Shown here piece after piece: positions 10,968-21,058 of a DNA stretch of 64,000 nucleotides (the first letter of the stretch is position 1; each line of letters starts with the position of its first letter). Source of the stretch: Azolla caroliniana (Eukaryota > Polypodiophyta). Location of the stretch: the NCBI GenBank assembly GCA_043228905.1, contig JBHGNT010000017.1:16616001-16680000 (forward strand), read 5' to 3'. The position numbers were made by a program, and so were the translations under genes. The notes under the pieces were generated by a model. It did no database searches. It was given only the letters and a program-made list of their open reading frames with translations, and was not told the origin of the DNA.

Positions 10968-12815
10968 ATGGCATCCAACATCCGGCTCATCATGATGAGT
11001 CTAAGGAAGTTCAATGGATCAAACTTCAATTTCTAGAAGGAGCAAATGCAAGACTATCTGATAGTCAAGGGTCAGATTGAACCAATCAAGATAGAAAACG
11101 CTCTAGAAGGATACAAGCCAAATGAGTGGACAAAGCTAGACAGAATTTTCCAAGCCACCATTCGGATGCACTTGTCGGAGTCAGTGTACTTCACAGTGCA
11201 ATCGTGTTCAACTACCTTCCAACTATTGAAGACACTCTCAGACACTTATGAAAAGAAGGTCGCCACCACAAAGATATACTTGATTCAATACCTTTACAAC
11301 CTTCAGATGAAAGAATTTGACTCGATCTAGGCACACCTGAATGAATACAAAATTCTAAGCTCCCAAATTTCGGCCCAAGGGATGACGATAGAGGATGAAC
11401 TAAAAGTTATGATTTTAATGAGTAGTCTCCCCCCTTTGTGGGAAACTTTCGTCACAATTATGTGCAATGCGTCAACTGCTGCAATAAAATACTCCGAAGT
11501 CACGAGCTCAATCTTGACTAAAGTAGCTTGAAGGAAATCATTTGCAAACAATTCGACCAACGATGCCTACATAGTACAAGGTTCGACTGACCAATCGAAC
11601 AATCAAGGAAGAAGTTCTTCCCGACCGCCGAACAATAAGCGAAATTGGAGCAAGTCTCGGGATAATCAAATCTACAATTACTGCAAGAAATCCGGACATA
11701 TCAAGGCTGATTGCCGCACACTCAAATCCAAGAACGATAAAGCTTAACGAGCTGATAAGAAGAGTGGCTAGCATGAGGAGGTCAACTATGTCGGCTCATT
11801 AGCCGAAGTATTGACGAACGACCCGAACATTCTATTCATCGAGCATTCAGTCGAATAAGAAGTTTTGCTTATGACTGAAGAGTCAAGTACTTGGCTCTTG
11901 GATTCATGTGCTTCATACCATGTGACCCCTCACAAATCCCAATTTCGGCAATATTTGGCCCAACATTCCAACTCAATCCGAGTCGGAAATTCGCAGCACT
12001 GCTATATTCGGAATCAGAACCGTAGACCTCAACCTTTGATGTGGTTCTACACTTGTACTACACAATGTCTGACATGTACCTGAGCTCTCATGATTGTTGA
12101 TCTTAGTCGGACAACTTGACGAAGACGGCATTTGTGTCGGCTTCTCATCAAGAGGGTGGACACTCCATAAAGGGAACCTCCTACTTGCTCGAGGTCCGAA
12201 TGTACATTCATTGTACCCATTATATGTCATACTCAAAGAGGGTGACTTGTTTCTGGTCGACATTCCAGTGTCATTGCTATGGCATGGCCGACTCGGACAC
12301 CTCAGCAAGGCCGGCATCACGCACCTATCTAGAGCGGGATATATCCCCAAACTCTCCTTCTCATATCACCAGTGTGAGCATTGCCAGTATGGCAAACAAG
12401 TCGCGGCCTCACACCCTACGACTGCACCGAGAGAATTGAGTCCACTCGATTTGGTCCATTCGGACATTTGTGGTCCTATGCCACATCAATCTCTTGGTGG
12501 CGCCTCCTATTTCATAAGCTTCATTGACGACTTGACTAGGAAGGTGTGGGAAATTATCCAGCTAGAACCAAAGATCGAGTGTTCTTGATCTTTTCCGAAT
12601 GGCTTGCCATGGTCAAAAATCAGTCTAGTCGAAAGCTGAAATGCTTTCGGACCGATAAAGGGGGAGAGTTTAAGTTTGGAGAAGTCATTAGGTTTTGCCG
12701 ACAGCACAACATTAGATGTGAATACACGGCACCACATAGTTAGGAGCAAAATGGAATTGCCGAGCGGATGAATCGGACAATTCAGGAACATACAGTATCC
12801 ATGCACCAACATTCT
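10968..12815 (+). pseudogene. Copia relic C: gag, protease, integrase
   Basis: The start is taken at ATG 10968 (MASNIRL, with RKFNGSNFNF as in copia gag). The gag core (10990-11540) has LSDTYEKK and LMSSLPPLWETFV. A zinc knuckle near 11672-11715 reads YNYCKKSGHIKADC and lacks the first Cys. Protease is at about 11880 (WLLDSCASYH; DSC where DSG is usual). Then come the pre-integrase zinc region (HGRLGHLSKAG...CEHCQYGK, 12290-12400) and the integrase core with VHSDICGPM, CFRTDKGGEF and EQNGIAERMNRT up to about 12800. Stops interrupt the frame repeatedly, mostly TAG/TAA/TGA derivable by C-to-T or G-to-A. It ends abruptly before RT, and no LTR of its own is visible. Confidence 0.9.
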
Positions 12816-12837
12816 ATAATGGCATCTAGTTAAGTGA

Positions 12838-12909
12838 GGGTCTATAGCCCAATGGTTAGGAAAACAGACTTTGAATCCAAGAGCTTGAGTTTGAATCTCA
12901 ATACAACCT
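12838..12909 (+). pseudogene. tRNA-Gln(TTG)-like pseudogene or SINE head
   Basis: The 72-nt segment has an A-box-like TAGCCCAATGGTTAGG, CTTTGAATCC where the tRNA-Gln anticodon loop (TTG) sits, and a B-box-like GAGTTTGAATC within a perfect 5-bp T stem (TTGAG/CTCAA). About five of seven acceptor pairs form, but the anticodon stem is badly mismatched. It therefore looks like a decayed tRNA-Gln or a tRNA-derived SINE head, not a working tRNA. It sits between copia relic C and the LINE. Confidence 0.5.
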
Positions 12910-12959
12910 TGAATGCGACATATACTTTATTTGCAACATTTTCAGCAACATATGCCATG

Positions 12960-14739
12960 GGCTATGTAGGTGATGTCTGAATTGAATAATGCAACGAATA
13001 AGCTCTCTAAATTACAAGATGCTTAGGCTCAATGCACTTATAATGTGTTTGTTGCAAAGTGGACACAAATGGGCGTTAAAGTCTTTGTTGTTTTTTCAAA
13101 ATTGTAACTACAAAAAGAACATGTAATAGGATGAAACAACTTCAAAGGGATGACAGATCCATCAGGAGGATGTCGGGGAAATGAGGTATATTACTATGTA
13201 GTTTTATAGTAAGTTATTGTCTGCTCAACGTGTTACACTTCATCAATTGGAGAGTCGTAGAGCTTTGTGGCAAACCACGCACGCACGTGTTTCACTCCAT
13301 ATGGCAACTGTTTTGGTAAAAAGCCGATCTCAATTTTTGAAGTAAGGGATGATGTGAATGCAATTGGCTCCCATGTATGCCCTGGTATTGTATACTTTCT
13401 ACTGATTTTTTCCCGAATTATTGGGAGTTTATTGGAACTAACATTACTCCTGCATTCCAGGAGGTGTTTGACACTGGATTTATGCAAGGTAAAATGGACA
13501 GAAGGTATGATATATCTTATTCCTAATTAGGAAGAGGTAGTGGCTAATATTAGGAAGTGGTGACCTATTACTATATTGAATACTATTTACAAAATATATG
13601 CTAAGTTGTTGGCTATGAGATTGCAACCTTTTTTAACAAACATCATTCATAACACCTAATTACGACTCTTACAAGATAGGAGTATATTGGATAAATTTTT
13701 CTTATTTTGGGAAATGGTTGCAATTTCACAAGAAAGGAAAGAGGATTTAGCTATCTTGTTGTTGGATTTTGAAAAGGCCTATGATAGAGTAGATTGTTCT
13801 TTTTTTAGGGGCATCATGGAAAAACTAGGTTTTCCTAATCGATGGTTAACAATTGTCTCAGCTTTCTACAACTCAACTACTAGTTGGGTATTACTCGCTA
13901 GAGAGCTAGGCCAATCATTTTCAATTTTGAGGTCAATGAGATAGGGATGTCCATTGGCTTCCTTTTAGTAATTTTCTTACAAGTAATGTTGTGAATATAA
14001 AAGGCTTGCAATGGCCATGATTAGAGGAGCAAATTGTGGATTGTCAATTTGCTGATGATACAACCCTATATTTGTAAGGTTCTCACGATAATCTTTGTAG
14101 AGTACAACGGGCTATTGATACATTTTTCTATGCTTCTAGAACTGTTATTAATTGGAATAAGTCGATGGAGTTCTACGTAGGTACCACAATAACCCTTTGT
14201 GGTGCCCATAGGAAGGGTTTCAATGGATTCCACATGGTTAATCTATAAGATACTTGGGATGTCAAGTAGGTATTAATCTTTCACCAGAAGATCATGTAGC
14301 TCCTTCATTGCTTGCTATAAGGAAGAAATTGTTATATTGGAATACTGTGAAATTGTCATTGGCAAGTAGGGTGGTTGTTGCCAATCAAGTTGTTGGCTTC
14401 CATGTGGTACATTTTGTCGGCTTGATTGTGCTCAAGTTCGGCTTTATCACAAGTACAAAGGCTTATTAGGAATTTCCTTTGGCAATCTAAAGATTGTTCA
14501 TATGTGAGAGCCAAAGTATCTTGGAAAGTTATTATAGCTACAAAGGACGAGGGTGGTCTTGGATTGATTGATCCTCTAAATTTACAATGTCATGCTTTTT
14601 TAGGAAATTTTATTTTAAGAGGCTTGTTGCCAAGTGGGGAGCCATGGAAAAAATCTTAAGCCAGAGAATGGTTAAGGTTATGCCTTCTACTAGTGGCAAT
14701 TGGAAAGATAATATTAGGTGGTGGTTTTTAAGATATTTT
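12960..14739 (+). pseudogene. LINE ORF2 relic, first part (linker and reverse transcriptase)
   Basis: The segment starts with the linker before RT (FVAKWTQMG near 13050), then RT: ITILNTIYKIYAKLLAMRLQ near 13570, LLLDFEKAYDRVD (13755), a GCPLASF-like block, and the active site FADDTTLYL near 14050, followed by thumb sequence with VRAKVSWKV and EGGLGLIDPL near 14500-14580. Stops and shifts break it throughout. The reading frame runs to RWWFLRYF at 14739, where the LTR element is inserted, and resumes at 30064. No endonuclease domain is visible upstream, so the copy is 5'-truncated or the region before 12960 has decayed. Confidence 0.88.
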
Positions 14740-15168
14740 TGTCACTGACACACCAACTGCGGACTCAGATGGAGCACAATGATGGGGCTACAAGCATGGA
14801 ACTGAAGAAGCTAGGAATGACACAAGAGCATGAAGTCAAAGATGAAGAAGGAGATAAGATGGAATGAAATGAGAATACTAGATTGATGTGTCAATGACTA
14901 GTGTTGAATTCCTTGAAAGGGACCAAAGAGGTTACAAGTATTTATACAAGTTCCTCGATTGAATATCTCTGTAATATACTCGAGAAATATCTCTAGAATA
15001 TACCGTACAATATTTCTAGATTATACTAACAACTAGAATATTTTGATTCTAAAATGTATTATATACTAGTAGACTATACAATACTAAACTAATACAAATA
15101 CAAATACATACTCATATTAAAATGGTTGAGCATGACATCTTGTTGATGTGAGGTCGTAGGTTTAAACC
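14740..15168 (-). repeat. Left LTR of the outer element, part 1
   Basis: Homologous to 29586-30015. It is broken by the chromovirus, whose target duplication AAACC occupies 15164-15168, and continues at 28428-28464. Confidence 0.85.
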
Positions 15169-15620
15169 TATTATAGATCTAGGTACTAAAGTAAGCTTAA
15201 GATAAGGATAAAGAAATGAAAGATAGAAAGGAGAAAGAGAAAGAAGGGTGCCGATCCACCCGACCACCCCCGAGCAAAGGGATCGAGACGGACTCGAGCC
15301 TCGATCGGCGTCCCATACCACCGCCGTGGCGTCGAGTCGTACCTGGTGCTGGCGCGCTCGCTACAAGAGTTGACCCACCACATGAGCAGAGTCTCGATGT
15401 AGTTCAAAAGATGATCAAATGAGGGTAGCTAGGCCTCTTATTTATAGCGATACCCAAGGCCCCCAGGCAAGTTCACACTTGACCTAATGGGTTGTCTCAA
15501 TCCCGAGGATTAAAAGTAATCCTCCCCTTCTTTACACTCTCGTTTAACCCTCACACTTATCCACGTGTATAGAATACTACGGTAAATTCTTACCACGGGA
15601 TATTATATGGTCATGCCCGT
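15169..15620 (-). repeat. Chromovirus 3' LTR, main part
   Basis: Matches 27968-28418 with about eight substitutions. A minus-strand TATA box CTATAAATAA lies near 15438-15447. The last four bases of the LTR are displaced to 21853-21856 by the composite, whose TSD CCGT is at 15617-15620 and 21849-21852. Confidence 0.92.
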
Positions 15621-16488
15621 TGTCGTAGTGTATTTCGTACACTACGTGAAAAAGTAAAAAGTAAAAATAATATAACCGATTTAATTACATATAAATAAAT
15701 AAAATAATATATGAAGATATTTATCACGTGCATAGGGCAGGATTCGAACCCTGTACCTCCACGTAGCCAAACCTCAACTTTACCATTATACTACCTTATC
15801 TTTAGTGTTCTATAAATAGATTTAATAACTATAAGTGCTTTATTTGCACCTACCTTTATTAAAAGGTAAATCATGTATTTTTAGAGTGCGTGAATATTTT
15901 ATAGAAAAACGCAAGCGACTAAAAAGTGACTCATGCACATCTAGCGTGCATGAGCACTATATTTAGCAAATAAAAGCAAGGATTAGAAAAGCATCACATG
16001 CACATTTAGTGTGCATGAACATATTAGAAAAAAAGCATGTAGCTATGCTTAGTCTCTCCCATCACTACATAAGGATGGGGAGCACAATGTAATAGGTGTG
16101 TGAAAAATATTTGGGAAATTGGATATATTTCCTAAAACACCAACAATCAATAAAATATACTCGTGGGATTCACGAAGTTTAAGATAATCTATCTCTTTCA
16201 ATCTAAATTCATATTCTTACATAAATATTGATTAATGTAATACTTGTGGGATTCACAAGGTTTGATCTCTTTTTACTCTAATCTATTCTAAATTATTTCA
16301 ATTTATTACTACGATTTAGATAAACTAAAACAATTATACTTGTGGGATTCACAAGTTTCTATATCTCTTTCTTATAATCTATTCATATTCATAACTAGAT
16401 TAGCCTCAAATTCTTCCTCCTCCTAGTCCAAAACCCCGGTGGTTCCCACCCGACTCACGCAAACGATCCGGAGCCGAAAGGCACGACA
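15621..16488 (+). repeat. LTR1 of the composite
   Basis: It runs from TGTCGTAGTG to GCACGACA. The extreme 5' end can fold (CGTAGTGTA / TACACTACG, 5-nt loop). Two CATGCAC-N7-GTGCATG pairs lie in U3 (15932-15952; 15997-16017), a TATA-like TACATAAGG is near 16062, and three GTGGGATTCAC hairpins follow at 16160-16176, 16243-16259 and 16339-16355. An antisense tRNA-like module is at about 15731-15800. Confidence 0.92.
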
Positions 16489-16492
16489 CAGT

Positions 16493-16510
16493 TGGTGAAC
16501 CCGACGTGAA
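16493..16510 (+). promoter_or_regulatory. Primer-binding-site-like sequence
   Basis: TGGTGAACCCGACGTGAA begins four bases after LTR1 and starts with TGG as tRNA primer sites do. The same string follows LTR2 (19366-19383), and a variant follows the LTR at 61361. I cannot name the tRNA from memory. Confidence 0.55.
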
Positions 16511-16526
16511 GGCGGGTGGCAAGGAG

Positions 16527-18575
16527 ATGGAGAATCAACAAGAGGCAATGAGCATAACGATGATGATGATGTTCGAGCAGATGCTACAAGAACAACGAGC
16601 GATGTCGGAGATGAAGGCGGTAGTAAAGCGGCTCGTACAACGAAACGGACAATTCAACGGAAACGATTTGTCACGCTATCTACATGACTACAAGGCGGAG
16701 ATGATGCGATGTGGGATACCGGAAGGATTGCAAGTGATATCCTTCAGTCGGGTGGCCACGGATGAGCTACAAGAGAGAATCCACAAGATACGGCAACAAA
16801 ACTCGACATGGGGGTCATTCGAAGAAGCTTTACGAGAGTCATATGATTACAAGAGATCGAAGGGACAAGATCGGCGAGAATTCGACGAATGGGTGGCATC
16901 GGAGAAGACCCACCGAAGTGCAACACAAGCATTCCTAGAGTTCGAGCATCGTTTTGCTCAACTCTCGGAGCGGGAACAACGGTTGGTGGGGGAGGATAAA
17001 GTCCTAATGTTCGTAAAATCGATCGATCGAAAAGAAAGGATGGACATCGGGATCGAACTCGAAGACGATGAAGGTACGAATGGTCTTACCGAAGATTGGG
17101 CCGAAGTCCAAAGGGTATGCCGGAGACATGATGAGAGGAAGATGAGAATCTTGTCAACGACATGGCCGATGAAGGATGGTCGATTGAAGACAAACAATGG
17201 AGCCGATATGAAGGCCGAAATACAACATGATGGTGCGACGGAAGAGGGTGTAAAACAAGCTACCCTCTTGTCTTGCGAAAGAACGACGGCGAAGGATAAG
17301 GCCGATAACCCAAGTGTAGAAGAAGATTTCGGAATACAAGTGTCCGAAACATCAGGTGAAAAAGGGGTAAGCATAATTGATGTTTCCATAATTGATGCAG
17401 TGAAAGAGAGCAAGGAGGACTTGATTGAGGAGGTCGCCACGAAAGATGACATCGAATCGAAGGTGGCTATGGACGAATCAACGACGGATGGCCATATCGA
17501 GACTTCCCCACCACTAATTCCAGAGACTCCGGCGGTTGCGTTCGAAAGGCAACGTGAGACCAAAGAGACGGAAGGTGGCGGAGAGAAAACAAAGGTCGAA
17601 GTCGATGCATACGACAGAGAGATAGCCGAGAATATGGCTATGGGTGAAACAATGGAGGATGATAATACCGAGGATTCCTACCCACTAATTCTAGAGACTT
17701 CGGCGGTTGTGTCCGAGAACCAACGTGAGACCGGAGAGACGGGAGGTGGCGGCAAGAAAGGTAAAGTCGGAAGCCAGTTAGGATGGAAGGTGATCCGGAC
17801 GGGATTCCAATCCGAAAGAAAGCCTAACCGGGTAAAAGAGGATTCGACCGAAAGTCGACCCGAAAGAAAGCCGAACCGAAAGGAAGAGAATTCGGCCGAA
17901 AGACGACACAAACGAAAGCTGAATCGGGCGAATGAGGATTCGGCCGAAAGACGACCCGAAAGAAAGCCGACCCGAAAAAGGGTCGACTTGGTCAAAACCG
18001 ATCGACCGAGTCTGACTTGGCCGAACGCGAATATGGATGGAAGCCGACCTAGCCGAAAGCCAATCGGACGAGATCGATCCGGAAAGAAGCTAATCCGACT
18101 CAACCGGAGGTTGGACCGGTCGAGGCTGGTGAAAACGAGGAAAAGAAAGCCAACCGAAACCGAAACCGATAGATCGAAACCGGGCCGGAAGGAGACCGAC
18201 TCAATCGAAACCGAACAACCGATTCCGATTCGGCCGAATACGAATCCGATCGGAAGCCGATCAAACCGAAAGTTGATCGGACGAGAGCGATCTGGAAAAA
18301 AGTCAAGGTTGATGAAGACAAGAAAGAGCCCAGTAAAAGACACTACCACGAATGAACAAAGAATATGGTGGATCGGATGGCAACAATGGTTCGGGTGGAA
18401 AGAATGGGTCTACTCAAAATGGAGAGACAAAGTTGACATAGCTGGACAAACGGAGGATGAAGGGGAGACAACGAGCATCGGCAACTTCGGCACATACCGG
18501 AGGATGTGCGGGTTCGGAGGGGGCGAGTGTCGTAGTGTATTTCGTACACTACGTGAAAAAGTAAAAATAATATAA
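16527..18575 (+). CDS. Gag-like protein 1 of the composite (682 aa)
   Basis: The first ATG is at 16527 (MENQQEAM); the frame is open upstream only through a GTG. Residues 1-230 form the gag-like region: a Met/Gln-rich start, LVQRNGQFNGNDLSRYLHDY, and FLEFEHRFAQLSEREQRLVG. The middle is acidic and low-complexity. The last third is strongly basic, with a 16-residue repeat (ERKPNR...; 17813-17990, about 3.5 copies) and a larger duplicated GRxRSGKK block. No CCHC zinc knuckle is present. The C-terminus holds the Trp-rich segment WWIGWQQWFGWKEWVYSKW (18361-18417). The frame reads through the polypurine tract and ends inside LTR2. Presumed role: structural capsid/RNA-binding protein. Open and undamaged. 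Confidence 0.8.
   Translation: MENQQEAMSITMMMMFEQMLQEQRAMSEMKAVVKRLVQRNGQFNGNDLSRYLHDYKAEMMRCGIPEGLQVISFSRVATDELQERIHKIRQQNSTWGSFEEALRESYDYKRSKGQDRREFDEWVASEKTHRSATQAFLEFEHRFAQLSEREQRLVGEDKVLMFVKSIDRKERMDIGIELEDDEGTNGLTEDWAEVQRVCRRHDERKMRILSTTWPMKDGRLKTNNGADMKAEIQHDGATEEGVKQATLLSCERTTAKDKADNPSVEEDFGIQVSETSGEKGVSIIDVSIIDAVKESKEDLIEEVATKDDIESKVAMDESTTDGHIETSPPLIPETPAVAFERQRETKETEGGGEKTKVEVDAYDREIAENMAMGETMEDDNTEDSYPLILETSAVVSENQRETGETGGGGKKGKVGSQLGWKVIRTGFQSERKPNRVKEDSTESRPERKPNRKEENSAERRHKRKLNRANEDSAERRPERKPTRKRVDLVKTDRPSLTWPNANMDGSRPSRKPIGRDRSGKKLIRLNRRLDRSRLVKTRKRKPTETETDRSKPGRKETDSIETEQPIPIRPNTNPIGSRSNRKLIGRERSGKKSRLMKTRKSPVKDTTTNEQRIWWIGWQQWFGWKEWVYSKWRDKVDIAGQTEDEGETTSIGNFGTYRRMCGFGGGECRSVFRTLREKVKII
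17813..17990 (+). repeat. 48-bp coding tandem repeat in gag1
   Basis: About 3.5 units of 16 codons, each beginning ERKPNR or KRKLNR and ending in SAERR-like residues, make a basic/acidic alternating array. Confidence 0.8.
18516..18527 (+). promoter_or_regulatory. Polypurine tract before LTR2
   Basis: GGAGGGGGCGAG directly precedes TGTCGTAGTG, and an identical tract is at 20969-20980. Confidence 0.75.
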
Positions 18576-19361
18576 CCGATTTAATTACATATAAATAAAT
18601 AAAATAAGAATATTAAGATATTTATCACCAATAAATAAAATAAAAATATCAAGATATTTATCATGTGCATAGGGCAAGATTCGAACCCTGTACCTCCACG
18701 TAGACAAACCTCAACTTTACCATTATACTACCTTATCTTTAGTGTTCTATAAATAGATTTAATAACTATAACTGCTTTATTTGCGCCTACCTTTATTAAA
18801 AGGTAAATCGTGCATTTTTAGAGTGCGTGAATATTTTATAGAAAAAAAAAACGCAAGCAACTAAAAAGTGACTCATGCACATCTAACGTGCATGAGCACT
18901 ATATTTAGCAAATAAAAGCAAGGATTAGAAAAGCATCACATGCACATTTAGTGTGCATGAACATATGAGAAAAAGCATGTAGCTATGATTAGTCTCTCCC
19001 ATCACTATATAAGGATGGGGAGCACATTGTATTTTTTGTTGATTATTTTTCTATAATGATCAATCAATCTAAAATATTCGTTGGATTCACGAATTTGCTA
19101 AAATAATTCTCTCTTACTACCTAAATATTGACTAAATATACTAAACTCGTGGGATTCACGAATGTTGCCATCAAAAATTACTCTTATAATCTAAATATTG
19201 TTTTAAAATACACTAAACTCGTGGGATTCACGAGATTACTATCTTACTTCTCTTCCTATTATTCATAACTAGCCTTAAGTTGTATTCCTCTTCCTCCTAG
19301 TCCAAAACCTCGGCGGTTCCCACCCGACTCACGCAACGATCCGGAGCCGAAAGGCACGACA
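18528..19361 (+). repeat. LTR2 (middle LTR) of the composite
   Basis: It has the same ends as LTR1/3. It carries a partial local duplication of the AATAAATAAAATA...ATATTTATCA segment near 18590-18665 and a different leader with its own three hairpins (19076-19094, 19146-19162, 19218-19234). TATATAAG is at 19006-19013, and the antisense tRNA-like module at about 18666-18735. It is diverged from LTR1 and LTR3, which are nearly identical to each other. Confidence 0.9.
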
Positions 19362-19399
19362 CAGTTGGTGAACCCGACGTGAAGGCGGGTGGCAAGGAG

Positions 19400-21058
19400 A
19401 TGGAGAATCAACAAGAGGCGATGAACATGATGATGATGATGTTCGAGAGAATGCTACAAGAACAACGCGAGATGTCGGAGATCACGACAGTAGTACAACG
19501 GCTCGTGCAACAGAACGGGCAATTCGATGGAAAGGACGTGTCACGCTATCTACGTGACTACAAAATGGAGATGTTGCGATATGGTATCTCAGAAAGATTG
19601 CAAGTGTTATCTTTCAACCGGGTGGCTACGGATGAGCTTCAAGAGAGAATCCACGAGATACGACAACAAAGCCCGATGTGGGAGTCCTTTGAAGAAGCTA
19701 TACGAGACACATATGACTATCTAAGACCGAAGCGGACGAGGACATGGTCCACGAACGGCGGTCAACAGTGGGTGAAAAGCGGCCACCGACTAACACCGAA
19801 GGAGAGCTTGATGTGGAAGGGTTCGGAGATGCATGAAAAGTCGCAAGTCGACATTGAAGGGGAGCTTAAAACCGAACCAAAGTCGAGGCCAACAAAGGAC
19901 GAGGAGGAGGAAGATCGAGGACGAAAGGGTATCCCCACACCGGTTCCAGAGACTTCGGCGGCTGTGCCCGTGCACCAACGTGAGACCGGAGAGACGGAAT
20001 GTGTCGGTGGAAAAGTGGAGGACCGGAAGGGCAACGAGGAAGACAAAGTAAATGAGCACGAACGAAGGGATTCCTTCACCATTGTTCCGGAGACTTCGGT
20101 ACTGGAGCCCGGGTGTCGACATAACACCGAAGATAAGGAAAGTGGCGGCAACGAAACGAAGGTCGAAGCCGATGCATACGAAGGAGAGATAGCCAAGGAG
20201 AACATGGCTATGGGTGAAACAACGGAAGATGATAATACCGAGGATTCCTACCCACTAATTCTAGAGACTTCGGCGGTTGTGTCCGAGAACCAACGTGAGA
20301 CCGGAGAGACGGGAGGTGGCAACCAGGAAGGTAAAGTCGGAAGCCGGTTCGGATGGAAGATGATCCGTCTGAAATTCCGATGTAAACAAAAGCATGACAA
20401 CGCGAAGGTCGGGTCTACGATGGGAGAAGCATGTAATACGGAGCACGCACTACGGCACCAAAAGAAGCACGTGCTACGGCGTAAAGAGAAGCACACGCTA
20501 CGGCGCAAAAAGAAGCACACGCTACGGTGCAAAAATAAGCATGCACTACGGGGTAATACGGCGCATGCACTACGATGGAATACGAAGCATGCGCTACGGC
20601 CTAATACGACGCATGCGCAACATCGAGAAATAAAGCATGCATTAAAGCCGCACAAGGACCTAACAGCGAGCGCGTATTCGGAGGTCGACATCGACGCGTG
20701 GGTAGAACCTACGGAAGACAAGCGCGGAGTGGAGAGAGACAACACACCGAGATGCTCAAGAGTACCACAAGGGACCATGACAACCACTCATGGCAATGCA
20801 AAGAATGAACAAAGAATATGGTGGATCGGATGGCGACAATGGTTCGGGTGGAAAGAATGGGTCTACTCAAAATGGAGAGACAAAGTTGACATAGCGGGAC
20901 AAACGGAGGATGAAGGGGAGACAACGAGCATCGGCAACTTCGGCACATACCGGAGGATGTGCGGGTTCGGAGGGGGCGAGTGTCGTAGTGTATTTCGTAC
21001 ACTACGTGAAAAAGTAAAAAGTAAAAATAATATAACCGATTTAATTACATATAAATAA
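19400..21058 (+). CDS. Gag-like protein 2 of the composite (552 aa)
   Basis: It starts at ATG 19400 and is collinear with gag1 at the N-terminus (RLVQQNGQFDGKDVSRYLRD). It is then shorter, missing the FLEFEHRFAQLSEREQ block. A central acidic segment matches gag1 (MAMGETTEDDNTEDSYPLI). Its basic domain is a different array: a 9-residue repeat with core KHALR or KHTLR (20437-20640). The last 60 or so codons, with the Trp-rich WWIGWRQWFGWKEWVYSKW, are almost identical to gag1 at the DNA level. There is no zinc knuckle. The frame ends inside LTR3. It is probably a structural protein variant. The truncated capsid region suggests it may need gag1 or another gag, which is inference. Confidence 0.78.
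   Translation: MENQQEAMNMMMMMFERMLQEQREMSEITTVVQRLVQQNGQFDGKDVSRYLRDYKMEMLRYGISERLQVLSFNRVATDELQERIHEIRQQSPMWESFEEAIRDTYDYLRPKRTRTWSTNGGQQWVKSGHRLTPKESLMWKGSEMHEKSQVDIEGELKTEPKSRPTKDEEEEDRGRKGIPTPVPETSAAVPVHQRETGETECVGGKVEDRKGNEEDKVNEHERRDSFTIVPETSVLEPGCRHNTEDKESGGNETKVEADAYEGEIAKENMAMGETTEDDNTEDSYPLILETSAVVSENQRETGETGGGNQEGKVGSRFGWKMIRLKFRCKQKHDNAKVGSTMGEACNTEHALRHQKKHVLRRKEKHTLRRKKKHTLRCKNKHALRGNTAHALRWNTKHALRPNTTHAQHREIKHALKPHKDLTASAYSEVDIDAWVEPTEDKRGVERDNTPRCSRVPQGTMTTTHGNAKNEQRIWWIGWRQWFGWKEWVYSKWRDKVDIAGQTEDEGETTSIGNFGTYRRMCGFGGGECRSVFRTLREKVKSKNNITDLITYK
20437..20640 (+). repeat. 27-bp coding tandem repeat in gag2
   Basis: About seven units encode nine residues each around KHALR. Units vary, which shows independent drift after expansion. 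Confidence 0.85.
20969..20980 (+). promoter_or_regulatory. Polypurine tract before LTR3
   Basis: GGAGGGGGCGAG directly upstream of the LTR3 start. Confidence 0.75.

Noticed and set aside
15731-15800. Functional tRNA gene on the minus strand
   Set aside because: A and B boxes are present, but the acceptor ends do not pair and no anticodon stem of normal form is seen. It is repeated in every LTR of the family, so it is an LTR module.
17678-18349. 223-codon minus-strand open frame
   Set aside because: It is antisense to gag1 and follows from its biased codon composition; no domain is recognisable.
20437-20640. Regular short repeats suggestive of a CRISPR array
   Set aside because: They are in-frame coding repeats (27 bp, no unique spacers) in a plant retroelement gag. 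The same reasoning excludes the 60401-60832 repeats.
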